DNA from: Spiroplasma endosymbiont of Atherix ibis
Lineage (GTDB): Bacteria; Bacillota_I; Bacilli_A; Mycoplasmatales; Mycoplasmataceae
NCBI RefSeq assembly: GCF_964020005.1
Contig: NZ_OZ026474.1
Location: 868,001-932,000 of the forward strand
Direction: 5' to 3'
DNA length: 64,000 nt
Part shown: positions 48,148 through 59,437 of the stretch, piece by piece
Layout of the letters: every line of letters starts with the position of its first letter
Numbering within the stretch: position 1 is the first letter of the stretch
Notes under the pieces: model-generated
What the model was told of the DNA's origin: nothing
The model's input: the letters and a program-made list of their open reading frames with translations, nothing else
Databases searched by the model: none
Program-made: the position numbers and the translations under genes

Positions 48148-48877
48148 ATACTCTAAATTTATTTTCTTTAAAAGATTGTTGATTAATCACATTTGTAAAT
48201 ATTTCTATATTAACAATTAATCCCATAAATTCAGCATTTGCTGATGATAATTTTACAATATCATGAATTCATCCATATTCATCAACTAGTGCATCATAAT
48301 TAATAAAATAATCTAATCTTTTAATTTCAACTTGCTTTAAAAAAACTTCTTTTGCTCAATAAAGAATTTCACTTACATTTTCACTTTTTGTAATTTTATT
48401 TAAATTCTTTAAAAAATCTGAAATTTTCTCATTGTTTATAAACTTAAATGATAAGTTTTCATATTTATTTATAACTCTTTGAGAATTTGATGTTAATTTT
48501 CTAACTACAAATTTTTCATTTAAATCTATTAAATTTTTTTGATTTTCTGTATATTTTAAGAAATTTAAATCTTGAAAAGCTTCTTTAATTTTTCTAAATC
48601 CTTCAGTTGCTGAAGATAAAAGAATTTCTGTACTTGCATAAAAAATATGATTAGCTTTTTTGGTTGTTAATAAATCTTGATTCTTTTGTCTTAATTGATT
48701 TAATTGTTCAATTATTAAATCAATACCTTCAAGACTATCTGTACTAATTTTTTTAAATAAATTATCTACAGAAATTTTTATATCCTTACCATTTAATTTT
48801 AAGTTTTTAAAACACTCTTCATTAAAGTAGTTTAATAATTCTTCTACAGTTTTTTTTAAAATTAAGTTAAAGTTCAT
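48146..48877 (-). CDS. Cytoplasmic helical protein, unknown
   Basis: 243 residues, predicted mostly helical, acidic/basic mix, no signal or membrane segment (MNFNLILKKTVEELLNYFNEE; GIDLIIEQLNQLRQKNQDLL). AGGAG site upstream and a terminator downstream. It follows tyrS by 13 bases. No family recognised. Confidence 0.65.
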
Positions 48878-48890
48878 TTTTAAATTGCTC

Positions 48891-50638
<1,748 letters not shown>

Positions 50639-50652
50639 CTTAAACCTCCCAA

Positions 50653-51003
50653 TTAATCTTTTGAATTTGCAAATTCTCTTAATTTATCCACTAACTTATA
50701 AACAACATCTTTATTTTTAGTTGCAACTTTAACTCATGATTTAACATTTCTTTTCGCAAAAGCATCAAATATATCGATATAATTTGTTACTCTTGCTACA
50801 GTATCAAATGTAGCATTTAACATTTCTGATTTATAAGTTAAGTCTTCAAAAAAATAATCGACTTTCTTAGCTGCAATACCTACTTTTCTTAATGTAATTA
50901 TTGTATACAAAGATAATATAATTGCTAAAACTAACAAAATAATTATCATAACTGTTTGAGTTGTTTCAACATTTGTTGAAGCATAAATAAGTCATAAATT
51001 CAT
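50653..51003 (-). CDS. DUF948 / YtxG-like membrane protein
   Basis: 116 residues: a short N-terminus, one membrane helix (MIIILLVLAIILSLYTIITL) and a helical tail TLRKVGIAAKKVDYFFEDLT, the DUF948 layout. The full start at 51003 (MNLWLIYAS) has an AGGAG site. Paired with the YtxH-like gene downstream. Confidence 0.65.
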
Positions 51004-51183
51004 ACATATTCTCCTAATATTAATAAAATTATACAATAGTAATACTATATTTGCATACGAAATTAACTAATAAATAATATTTAAAAATTATTATTTTAAT
51101 AATTTTATTTTTCTTTAATCTCTTATCATTTTTTGATTATTTATTTTTACTTTTATATTTTTTAAGACTATAAATAACTAGAT

Positions 51184-51219
51184 AAAAAAAGTATATTTTA
51201 TTAACTATAAAATATACTT
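51184..51219 (-). terminator. Intrinsic terminator of the coiled-coil operon
   Basis: Stem AGTATATTTTA/TAAAATATACT (11 bp), seven-base loop, followed by seven T on the minus strand. It lies 60 bases after the stop at 51279. The rest of the 51004-51278 interval is AT-rich with no gene. Confidence 0.75.
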
Positions 51220-51278
51220 CTACTTAAATTATCATTTTTTGACACTATATTTAATAAATTTACTTTTTTAACAATTTT

Positions 51279-51977
51279 TTATTTATTTTTATCAATACCA
51301 AGTCTTTCTCTTCAATCATCACTTGATCTTTTACCTTCTTGTTGTTGTTTTTCTTTTTTGATTTGACTAGCTCATGTTTCTTTATTAGAATTTCTTAATT
51401 CAACAAGTTTTCTTGCTCTTTCAGTTTCTGCATTATAAGCTTTATTATAAATATATTTTCTTCTATCTTCTAAAGATATGTTATTTTCTCTTAAAACTAA
51501 TGTATTTATACCATCTTGAATTTTATCAAATGCTTTTAAATATTGTTCTTGGAGATCAACACTTTTTTCTAATTGTTGTACATCTTCTTTATCTATCAAA
51601 CTTCTTATTCTTCTATTATTTTTTGTTATTAATCTAGAAATTTTAACTTCTTCTTTTAAAAGCTTTTTTTCAATAATTTTTTTTTCTTTTTCAATATCTT
51701 TATATTCATTTGTAATATCTAAAATAGTTTTTTCAAGTTCGTTTTGTTGTTGATCTGTAAAAGGAAGATTCTTTTTCTTTCTTGGCTTAATCAAAGAAAC
51801 TTCTTCATTAATAGAATTAATAGATTTTCTTTTTGGAACATAAAAATTATTAGAAGCTACTTGTGAGTTTATTAAATCATTGCTTAATTTAATTTCTTCC
51901 AATCTTTTTTTAGCTTTTTCACTTTCCAACTTTGAATCCTCTATTAAATCTATATCTTTACTATTTTTTTGATCCAT
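51279..51977 (-). CDS. Coiled-coil protein, unknown
   Basis: 232 residues, almost entirely charged and helical (Lys+Glu rich, heptad-like: NELEKTILDITNEYKDIEKEKK), with no membrane segment. The C-terminus ends DDWRERLGIDKNK. AAGGTG site before the ATG. Immediately downstream of another coiled-coil gene and probably co-transcribed. Could be cytoskeletal or scaffold; this is inference from composition. Confidence 0.65.
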
Positions 51978-51988
51978 TTGATCTCACC

Positions 51989-52939
51989 TTATTTCTTTTT
52001 ATTTTGAAGTCTTCTAGGCTTAATAAGCTCAGATTTACTATTTGGTTTACTATTTTCTTTTAAAAGTTTATCAAATTCTTTTAATTTCTTTTCAAAAAAT
52101 TGATCTTTCATTGCTTCACTGTAAAATACTTTAGAATCCATTTCTTGAATTGTTTTTTCAACTTCATCTTCTATACTTTGAACCTTAATTTCTTTTAATT
52201 TAAGAAGCTTATTTTTTGCCTCATCTTTAACAGAATTATTTTGCATTTTACTTTTTGAAACTGCTAAAAATATGTTTTTGTTTTGTTCAGGTTCTTTTTT
52301 ACTTAAAATTTTTGAAGTTAATTTTACTTTATTTTGTTTATTAAGTTCTTCTCTTTCATTTTGAACTCTTTGAGATAATCTTCTAACTCTTTCTAACTCT
52401 GATTCAATTGGTTTCATTGAATTTTGTTCTAGAAAATCTTTTGCTCTTTGTGAATAACTTACTGTATTGTTTTTTATCTTTTCAATATCTGTATAAACAT
52501 CTGCATCTACTCCACCTGTTTTTCTTAATTCCTCAATTTTTTGTAATTTAGCAATTACTGGATCAGTGTCTAATATATGATTTTGTATATTTTGTGTATT
52601 TTTTTTAGCATTATCAATTATAGAACCAAGTATTCCATCAGTTTTTTTAAATTGTTTATCACTTTGTCCTATATTTTTTTTAATACTTTCTAATTTTTGC
52701 TTTACTGAAGTATTTTCTGAATATGAATTATATTCTGATTCTAAATGTTTTCGATTCAATTGATTTGTAATATCTTCTATAGATATTTTTTTTGCATTAA
52801 AATCAGTTGAAAATATTGGTTCCATATTCAGTAATGGATCATTATTATAGGTTCAATGATTAGGGTTTCTCTCTTCATATTTATCTTCAGAATTTTTAAC
52901 TTTCTGATTTTTTTTCTTTTTTCTTGAAAAAAAATTCAT
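51989..52939 (-). CDS. Coiled-coil protein, unknown
   Basis: 316 residues beginning MNFFSRKKKKNQKVKNSEDK, predominantly charged helices with Lys, Glu, Asn and Gln, no membrane segment. The block NELERVRRLSQRVQNEREEL-type pattern near the middle has clear heptads. Shares a basic PR(R/K) motif near Leu/Ile (LIKPRR, LIKPRK) with the next gene, hinting at common ancestry or binding partner. AAGGGG site upstream; 11-base gap to the next gene. Confidence 0.65.
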
Positions 52940-52970
52940 AAAGAACACCCCTTTCTTTTAAATAAAACAA

Positions 52971-54014
52971 CTAATTATATTTTATACTTTTTATCTTACT
53001 TGAAAAACTATTTTCTCTTCCAAATTTTGCTTGTTTTTTACCATTAATGAGAACTATATCTCCTGTAAAACCAATTTTATTTTTTGTAATTGCATCTCCT
53101 ACTCCATATATATCAACTGGTGTATTTTGAGATTCAAATATTTTAATTTTTTCTTCATTAAACCCTGAAGAAACTATAATCTTTACATTATTATGTCCAT
53201 TTAAATCAAGTTTTTCTCTTAACATTTTAACTAATGTAGGATTAACTCCATGCAATTCTTGATTTTTTTCTTCCATATTTTGAAGTGATTTATCTACTAA
53301 TGAAGATGAAATATCTAACCTTACTGCATAAATTTCATTTTTAAAAGCATTGCATACATTTATAGAATCATTTATACAATCATTGTTATAATCAACTAAT
53401 ACCACTAAATTATTTTTTGGAAAAACTTCTTTATATGCTTTTGTTGCTTTTATTAAATCTCCATCAAATGAAGCAATTAATGCATGAGGCATTGTTCCAT
53501 TTAAATTTGGATTTTCATTTAAAAACTCAAATGAAGCAGGAGTTACTAAATTTTTAATTCCCCCAATTACTGATGCATAACCATCTATTTGTTGATTTGT
53601 ATAGTAGTCCATTCTGTCATTCATATTTAATACAGTTTTACCATTTGCAGCAGATAATATTCTCTTAGCATTTGTTGCAATAGTTGAAGCTCTTGACAAT
53701 ATACCATCAAAAAGTCCTTCAAAATGAGCAAAATCACTATATTTTCCTGTTATTTTTAATACTGGTTCTAAACTATTAACAATTTCACCCTCTTCAACTG
53801 CTTCTACAGTTAAATTATTTATTTTTGATAATCTAAGAATTTCTTTAATTATTTCAATACCACAAATTACTGTTTGTTCATTTCTTTGAAATCATTGCAT
53901 TGTAACTAATTGATTTGGTTTAAATTTTTTTAATATTTCTTTAGTTTTTTTAAAATAATCTGCAGAATAATAATCTTCAAAAATTTTCAAATCTATATTA
54001 AATCTATTTTTCAT
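52971..54014 (-). CDS. pncB: Nicotinate phosphoribosyltransferase
   Basis: Converts nicotinate to nicotinate mononucleotide in NAD salvage. 347 residues, of the type II NAPRT fold. Family landmarks: FDGILSRASTIATNAKRI, DRMDYYTNQQIDGYASVIGG, LRLSKI region, VRLDISSSLVDKS, IIVSSGFNEEKI and VDIYGVGDAITK (phosphate-binding loops). GAGAGG site before the ATG. Overlaps the end of the YtpR-like gene by 11 bases. Confidence 0.93.
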
Positions 54015-54588
54015 TTAAAACCTCTCATATTGATCTTCCAATATATGAATCTTCAACTTCTCATTCCATAATTCCAGGCTTATTATATTTTTCTTGTTTA
54101 ATTTCAAGTTCTTTTGCAGAACACAACATTCCAAAAGAATCAAACCCTTTTAATTTTCCTTGATTAATTTGAGTTCCATCAGGCATTCATGAACCAACTG
54201 TTGCTAATGTTGTAAATAAATTTTTTCTGGCATTCACAGCTCCACAAATAACTTGAATAACTTCTTTGCCATTATCTAGCTTACAGATAGATAAATGTGT
54301 ATTTGGAATTTTTTCACATTCTAAAATTTTTGCAATTATAAATTGATTTTCTAATTCAAATTTAGCTAAATACTTTTTAATAAATGGTTCAGCTTTTTTT
54401 TGAAGTCTTTTGTCTTCTAAATTAAAACTATCATCTGATTCAAAATTAAAAATATTTAATCCTATAACTTCATTTTCATGAAATAAAATTTCACAGTTCT
54501 GTTCTTTTTTTGTACTCATAACTTTTTTATTTTTAAATAAAACCACTATAGTATTGAAGTTTTTAACATATTTTAAAAATATTTTCAT
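54004..54588 (-). CDS. YtpR-like tRNA-binding domain protein
   Basis: 194 residues with a C-terminal EMAP/tRBD-type OB fold: IAKILECEKIPNTHLSICKL, VICGAVNARKN, MPDGTQINQGKLKG and SFGMLCSAKEL match the tRNA-binding domain found in PheT and YtpR. Start at 54588 (AAGGTAA site) rather than the longer reading. Function unknown even in Bacillus; tRNA binding is expected. Divergent from the degV array. Confidence 0.88.
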
Positions 54589-54608
54589 TTGAATTACCTT
54601 CATTTCTA

Positions 54609-54637
54609 TTGGAATAACTTCAAAACAATTATATAAT
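54609..54637 (+). promoter_or_regulatory. Promoter of the degV array
   Basis: TTGGAA (54609-54614) and TATAAT (54632-54637) are 17 bases apart, 31 bases before the first degV ATG, which also has a GAGGAGG site. Confidence 0.65.
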
Positions 54638-54667
54638 ATAATAAGTCTTTTATATAGAGGAGGAATT

Positions 54668-55519
54668 ATGAAAATTGCAATTTTAATTGACTCTTCTTGC
54701 GGAATTAAAGATACAAAACAATATAAAAATTTATATCTTATTCCATTGATGATTACTAAAGAAGATGGTCAACAAATAACTGATGATGAAAATTTAAGTT
54801 CTGATGAATTTTACCAATTAAATGATTCACAATTACTTAAAACCTCACAGTCTGTTCCTGGCAATGTTATGGAAAAATGAAATGACTTATTAAAGAAATA
54901 TGATGAAGTTGTTTGTCTATTAATTTCAAAAGGTCTTTCAGGACAATACAATACATTTAAAATGTTTTCACAAGAATATGAATATAAAAATAAGATACAT
55001 GTAATTGATACTAATGGTGTAAGCATAGCTCTTAAACACCAATTAGAATTAGTTATAAAATTAATTGAAGAAGGAAAAACTGGATTAGAAATAAAAGATA
55101 TAGTTGAACAGTATTACAATAAAATTATTGGCTATATTATTCCAAAGTCCCTTACTCAATTAGTACGAGGAGGAAGAATAAGCAAAGCTGCTGCAGGACT
55201 TGCAAAATTTTTAAAAATAACTCCAATACTTAGATATAATGGAGAAATTGACAAACAAGGAAAAACAAGAACATTTAAAAAAGCTATTGAAGAAGCACTT
55301 AAATTATTAAAAGATAAATATCCAAATAATAAAATTATTGATATATCTTACTCAAGAGCAGATATTCAAACACTTGAAATTGTTAAAAATGTTGTTAAGA
55401 AATTAGATTTAGAAATTGGTCTATGAGATGAATTAGCAAATACAATTACTTGTCACACAGGTAGAGAAACATTTGCATTTATGCCATATCAAGTTTGAGG
55501 AGAAAAATTATGAAAATAG
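54668..55519 (+). CDS. DegV family fatty-acid-binding protein, copy 1
   Basis: 283 residues starting MKIAILIDSSCGI, where the Ser after Asp contacts the fatty acid carboxylate in the family. TSQSVPGNVMEKW, ISKGLSGQYNTF, LVRGGRISKAAAGLAKFLKI and CHTGRETFAFMPYQ are typical DegV blocks. Such proteins (FakB) present fatty acids to FakA. It ends at TAG 55519, overlapping copy 2 by 10 bases. The last 86 bases (55437-55522) are repeated exactly at 56279-56364. Confidence 0.93.
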
Positions 55520-56361
55520 CTGTAGTTACAGATTCATCAAGTGGTATAAAAAATATAAAAGATTATAAAGATTTATATTTAGTTCCATTAATGATTACTA
55601 AAGAAGATGGTGAGCAAATAGCTGACGGGGAAAGTTTTGAAGCTGATGAATTTTATCAATTAAATGATTCTCAACTGTTAAAAACTTCTCAATCAATTCC
55701 AGGAATAATGTTAAAAAAATGAGATGAATTATTGAAAGATTATGATCAAATTATTTGCTTATTACTTTCAAAAGGTCTTTCAGGACAATATAATACATTT
55801 AAAATGTTTTCACAAGAAGATGAATACAAGGATAAAGTACATGTAATTGATACAAATAGTGTAAGTATAGTTCTTAAACGTCAAATAGAACTAATTATGA
55901 AGTTGCTTAAAGAAGAAAAAACTGCTCAAGAAATAAAAGATATAATAGAGAAAGATTATAATAAAGTTGTAGGCTATATTATTCCAAAATCACTTGATCA
56001 ATTAGTACGAGGAGGAAGAATAAGCAAAGCTGCTGCAGGACTTGCAAAAATATTAAAAATAACTCCAATACTTAAATATAATGGAGAAATTGACAAACAA
56101 GGAAAAACAAGAACATTTAAAAAAGCTGTTGAAGAAGCTCTTAAATTATTAAAATCAAATTATTCAAAAAGCAACATAGTCGACATTTCTTATTCAAGAG
56201 CAAGTAAAGAAACTTTAAAACTTGTTAAAGAAATTGTTAAAGAATCAAATTATGAAATAGGTTTATTTGATGAAATGCCAAATACAATTACTTGTCACAC
56301 AGGTAGAGAAACATTTGCATTTATGCCATATCAAGTTTGAGGAGAAAAATTATGAAAATAG
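55510..56361 (+). CDS. DegV family fatty-acid-binding protein, copy 2
   Basis: 283 residues, same length as copy 1 and very similar throughout (MKIAVVTDSSSGIKNIKDY, LSKGLSGQYNTFKMFSQE, LVRGGRISKAAAGLAK). Starts at 55510 inside copy 1's end. Reading is continuous through TGA Trp codons. Its terminal 86 bases duplicate the end of copy 1, so the junction region itself was copied. A recent tandem duplicate. Confidence 0.93.
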
Positions 56362-57081
56362 CTGATGATGGGGGAGAATTTAACAATTGATGAATTTTAT
56401 AAATTAAATGATTCTCAACTGTTAAAAACTTCTCAATCAATTCCAGGATTAATGTTAGAAAAATGAAATGAATTATTAAAGGCATATGAACAAATAGTTT
56501 GTCTGCTAATATCAAAAGGACTTTCTGGACAATATAGTACATGTAAAGTTTTAGCAAAAGATGATAAATATAAAGATAAAGTATTTGTAGTAGATACAAA
56601 TGGTGTTAGCACTATTTTAAGACATCAATTTAAATGAGCACTAGAACTTGTAAAACAAAGAAAAAAAGGTCAAGAAATAGAAAGTATAATTGAAAAAGCA
56701 AATGATAAGTTTATACTATATATAATTCCAAAGTCCCTTACTCAATTAGTACGAGGAGGAAGAATAAGCAAAGCTGCTGCAGGACTTGCAAAATTTTTAA
56801 AAATAACTCCAATACTTAAATATAATGGAGAAATTGATAAATATGGTAAAGAAAGGACTTTTAAAAAAGCTATTAAAGAAGTAATAAAAGTGTTGAAAGA
56901 TTTTGGAAATGAAAATTTTATAGATATATCTTATTCTAGAGTTAATGAAGAATATATAGATGAAGTAAAAAAAATTATAATTGCTGAAAATTTAAAAATA
57001 AGTTTATTAGATAATATGCCAAATACAATTACTTGTCACACAGGTAAAGAAACATTTGCATTAGCGATATGAAAAAAATAA
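56352..57081 (+). pseudogene. DegV copy 3, truncated and frameshifted
   Basis: Starts at the duplicated ATG (56352, MKIADDGG) but lacks the 34 codons that hold the DSS fatty-acid site. In copy 2 these lie between two AAATAGCTG repeats 102 bases apart (55514 and 55616), so a recombination between the repeats explains the loss. A G5 run at 56370-56374 then has one G too many for the original frame. The rest reads as a full DegV body (ISKGLSGQYSTCK, LVRGGRISKAAAGLAK, ITCHTGKETF). Reinitiation at ATG 56365 could still make a 238-residue truncated protein. Confidence 0.8.
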
Positions 57082-57093
57082 GGAGATTTTTAT

Positions 57094-57954
57094 ATGAAAA
57101 TAGGAATATTAGTTGACAGTTCTACAGGCTTTATAGAAAAAGAACATAGTACAAAAAATATAAAAGTTTTACCTCTACATTTAATTGTAGAAGATAAAGA
57201 GGATTACTTAGATACACCAGAAGAAATTAAAAAAAATGAATTAATTAAAATATTGGCAAGTGGTAAAAAAACTGCTACAAGTCAAGCTTCTCCAGGAGAA
57301 TTAATGAATAAATATGATGAAATGTTAAAGGAATTTGATCATATAATACATATGACAATCCCTGCAAATCTTTCTGGAATGCATCAAACTGCAGTTATGA
57401 TTGCAAATGATGAAGATTACAAAGGAAAAATTACAGTTATTGAAAACTTTTTAGCAGCAAATTGTGCTCAACTATTATCACTAAAATTTGATGAAATGAT
57501 AAAACAAGGAATTGATGATCCTAAAAAATATCAAGAAGAATCTGATAAATGAACAGTTGGTTCATGAACAGCAATTATACCAAGTGATTTGCAAAAAATG
57601 TCTAAAGGTGGAAGAGCTAATTCACTATTAATAACAATGTTAAAAATATTTAAAGCAAAAGTTGCAATTCAATGATTAGCAAAACCAAAAAAAATTGGTA
57701 TGGGAAGAACATATAGAGCAGTTTTAGATAAAATGATAGTATCCTTAAGAAAGGAAATTACAGAAGATTTTGAATTACTATTAGTTTCATTGCCAGAAGC
57801 AAACAAAAATCATATAGAACAAATAAAAAGTTGTTTAAAAACTAATAGTATTGAATTTAAAGAAAATAAAATACCTACTGTTTATCCTTGACATGCAGGT
57901 ATTGATACAATTGGATTAATAGCTATTAAAAAAACATTATTAGCAAAAAAATAA
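57094..57954 (+). CDS. DegV family fatty-acid-binding protein, copy 4 (divergent)
   Basis: 286 residues beginning MKIGILVDSSTGFIEKEHST; clearly older than copies 1-3. TSQASPGELMNKYDEML, IPANLSGMHQTAVMI and MSKGGRANSLLITMLKIFKAK are the family blocks, but the GRIS motif reads GGRAN, and the end (VYPWHAGIDTIGLIAIKK) has the HxG fatty-acid site. AGGAG site, 12 bases after copy 3. Different ligand preference from the other copies is plausible. Confidence 0.92.
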
Positions 57955-58010
57955 AAATATAAGATCATTCTAAAAAGAACTTTTATTAAATGCTTTTTTA
58001 TATTTTTAAA

Positions 58011-58038
58011 TAAAAAAATCTATACAATTAGTATAGAT
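58011..58038 (-). terminator. Terminator after tRNA-Trp(CCA)
   Basis: Stem ATCTATAC/GTATAGAT, five-base loop, followed by seven T on the minus strand. Confidence 0.75.
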
Positions 58039-58086
58039 ACAAATTATTTTAATAGTAAAAATTATTAAAATAATTATTTTTTTATT

Positions 58087-58162
58087 TGGCAAGGATAGCA
58101 GGACTTGAACCCACGACACTCGGATTTGGAGTCCGATGTTCTACCAACTGAACTATATCCTT
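58087..58162 (-). tRNA. tRNA-Trp (anticodon CCA)
   Basis: 76 bases with encoded CCA. Acceptor AAGGATA/TATCCTT, D-loop with GTTGGTAG, anticodon loop CTCCAAA with CCA at 58127-58129 (reads UGG), and T-loop GTTCAAGTC. Body nearly identical to the next tRNA, from which it differs in anticodon and acceptor stem. Confidence 0.96.
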
Positions 58163-58166
58163 ATTT

Positions 58167-58193
58167 AAAAAATACCCTTTATGGGTATTTTTT
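58167..58193 (-). terminator. Terminator between the two tRNA-Trp genes
   Basis: AAAAAATACCC and GGGTATTTTTT (11 bp) with a five-base loop and a T tail on the minus strand. It lies after tRNA-Trp(UCA) and before tRNA-Trp(CCA), so transcription from upstream would mostly stop before the CCA gene. Confidence 0.8.
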
Positions 58194-58199
58194 TCTATT

Positions 58200-58275
58200 T
58201 GGCAGGGGTAGCAGGACTTGAACCCACGACACTCGGATTTGAAGTCCGATGTTCTACCAACTGAACTATACCCCT
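58200..58275 (-). tRNA. tRNA-Trp (anticodon UCA), reads UGA
   Basis: 76 bases with encoded CCA. Acceptor AGGGGTA/TACCCCT, anticodon loop CTTCAAA with TCA at 58240-58242, T-loop GTTCAAGTC. A UCA anticodon reads UGA as Trp: direct evidence for genetic code 4 in this organism. Confidence 0.97.
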
Positions 58276-58283
58276 ATAAAAAC

Positions 58284-58320
58284 ACTTTTTAATTATATCA
58301 TTAAAAAGTACTATGTATAA
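58284..58320 (-). promoter_or_regulatory. fur terminator hairpin carrying the tRNA-Trp promoter
   Basis: ACTTTTTAAT (58284-58293) pairs with ATTAAAAAGT (58300-58309) after the fur stop. The hairpin loop side contains a minus-strand TATAAT (58292-58297), 16 bases from the tRNA 5' end, with a weak TTATAC -35 at 58315-58320. The two signals appear to share bases. Confidence 0.5.
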
Positions 58321-58332
58321 AATATGCTTATT

Positions 58333-58761
58333 TTATTTACATTTTTTACAAATTCCATGAAGTTCCAATTTAAAATGTTCTAACTTCATATCTTTATCTT
58401 TTAAAATATTTGAAAATCTAAGAAATAATTCATTTGCTAAAGATGGACTTTCTAAATCCTCTAAAGAACCACAATGATCACATGTAATATGCATTAATTG
58501 TGAAGAGATAGCTTCATATATAATTTGCTTACCATTTATTGTATTTGCAAATAATAAGTGCATTTCCAAAAATAAATCTATGTTGTTATATATTGACATT
58601 ACATTTACACTACCTAAATCTTTTTCTACCATTGAGATTAATTCATTAATGGTGAAATGTTTTTTTGTAGAGATTATTCTTAACATAGATAATCTTACAT
58701 CAGTAAGTTTAATTTTTTTGCTTTTAAACAATTCTAAGTATTCATTTAATTTATTTTCCAT
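58333..58761 (-). CDS. Fur-family transcriptional regulator
   Basis: 142 residues, the full Fur length. Winged-helix N-terminal half (LTDVRLSMLRIISTKKHFTINELIS, VMSIYNNIDLF), then the dimerisation half with two CxxC zinc motifs (CDHC and CKKC at the end) and His residues for the regulatory metal site (MHITCDHCG, EHFKLELHG). Could act as Fur, Zur or PerR. It follows acpP by 3 bases on the same strand, so they are probably one transcript; the metal-acyl link is unexplained. Confidence 0.88.
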   Translation of the reverse strand: MENKLNEYLELFKSKKIKLTDVRLSMLRIISTKKHFTINELISMVEKDLGSVNVMSIYNNIDLFLEMHLLFANTINGKQIIYEAISSQLMHITCDHCGSLEDLESPSLANELFLRFSNILKDKDMKLEHFKLELHGICKKCK

Positions 58762-58764
58762 AAA

Positions 58765-58989
58765 TTACTTAGTTATTTTTTCAATAACTTCCAAAAGATC
58801 ACTTACTTTTTTCATAGATAATAAATCATCATCTGATATAGATATATTTAATTTTTCTTCTAAATTAACTATCATATCCATTAAGTCAAGTGAATCTAAT
58901 CCCATTGACTTAAATTCTGTGTTATTACTTATTGTTCCTTTTGCTCCCTTATTTATAAGAGCTTTTTTTATTTCTTCAAAATAATTCAC
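58765..58989 (-). CDS. acpP: Acyl carrier protein
   Basis: 74 residues with the phosphopantetheine Ser in MGLDSLDLMDMI (Ser about 33) and an acidic helix II. The start GTG at 58989 has the AAGGTG site six bases upstream; the earlier GTG at 58998 lies inside that site and is rejected. Most mollicutes lack fatty acid synthesis, so this ACP probably serves PlsX/acyl-phosphate exchange. Confidence 0.92.
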   Translation of the reverse strand: MNYFEEIKKALINKGAKGTISNNTEFKSMGLDSLDLMDMIVNLEEKLNISISDDDLLSMKKVSDLLEVIEKITK

Positions 58990-59006
58990 ATTAATCACCT
59001 TTTATT

Positions 59007-59036
59007 ATTATATATTAAATTAATTTAAAATTTCAA
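59007..59036 (-). promoter_or_regulatory. Promoter of acpP-fur
   Basis: Minus-strand TTGAAA (59031-59036) and TATAAT (59007-59012), 18 bases apart, 17 bases upstream of the acpP GTG. It lies inside the tail of the decayed gene ending at 59015. Confidence 0.6.
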
Positions 59037-59437
59037 GTATATATTTTATTAACTCCGTTGTATTTGACACTTACTTCACTTGGTTTTTTTATATTGTTAA
59101 CTAAATAATTCAAACTTATTGAATTAGTTTTAGGTCCTAATTTATTAAACTCTAATATAAAATAATATTTAAATTCATTCATTTTAAACTATTTTTGATC
59201 TGAGAAATTTAAAATATATATTTTTTGTTCTAAACTAAAATCAATATTTAAATTTTTCTTTGCAAAATCTACTTTTTTAATATTTGAAGGTTTTTCTTTT
59301 TCTTGAGTATTATTTTCTATTTTTATTTCTGTTTTATTAGATTTAGTATAAAAGTATATTAAAAAAATTAAAATAGATATTATAAATAATAATAAAATTG
59401 ATACAAAAAATAATTTATATGTTTTTTTCTTTTTCAT
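59015..59437 (-). pseudogene. Small membrane-anchored protein interrupted by an in-frame TAG
   Basis: 141-codon frame: MKKKKTYKLFF then one membrane helix (ISILLLFIISILIFLIYFY) and a Lys/Asn-rich outer part. TAG at 59189-59191 stops it after 82 residues (ILNFSDQK). The same frame continues as MNEFKYYFILEFNKLGPKTNS and SLNYLVNNIKKPSEVSVKYN to TAA at 59015. The distal part resembles a real fold but overlaps the acpP promoter, so the shorter 82-residue protein could also be the genuine product. Confidence 0.5.

Noticed and set aside
58996-58998. Upstream GTG as acpP start
   Set aside because: It lies within the ribosome binding site used by the GTG at 58989, and the resulting N-terminal extension is not typical of ACP.
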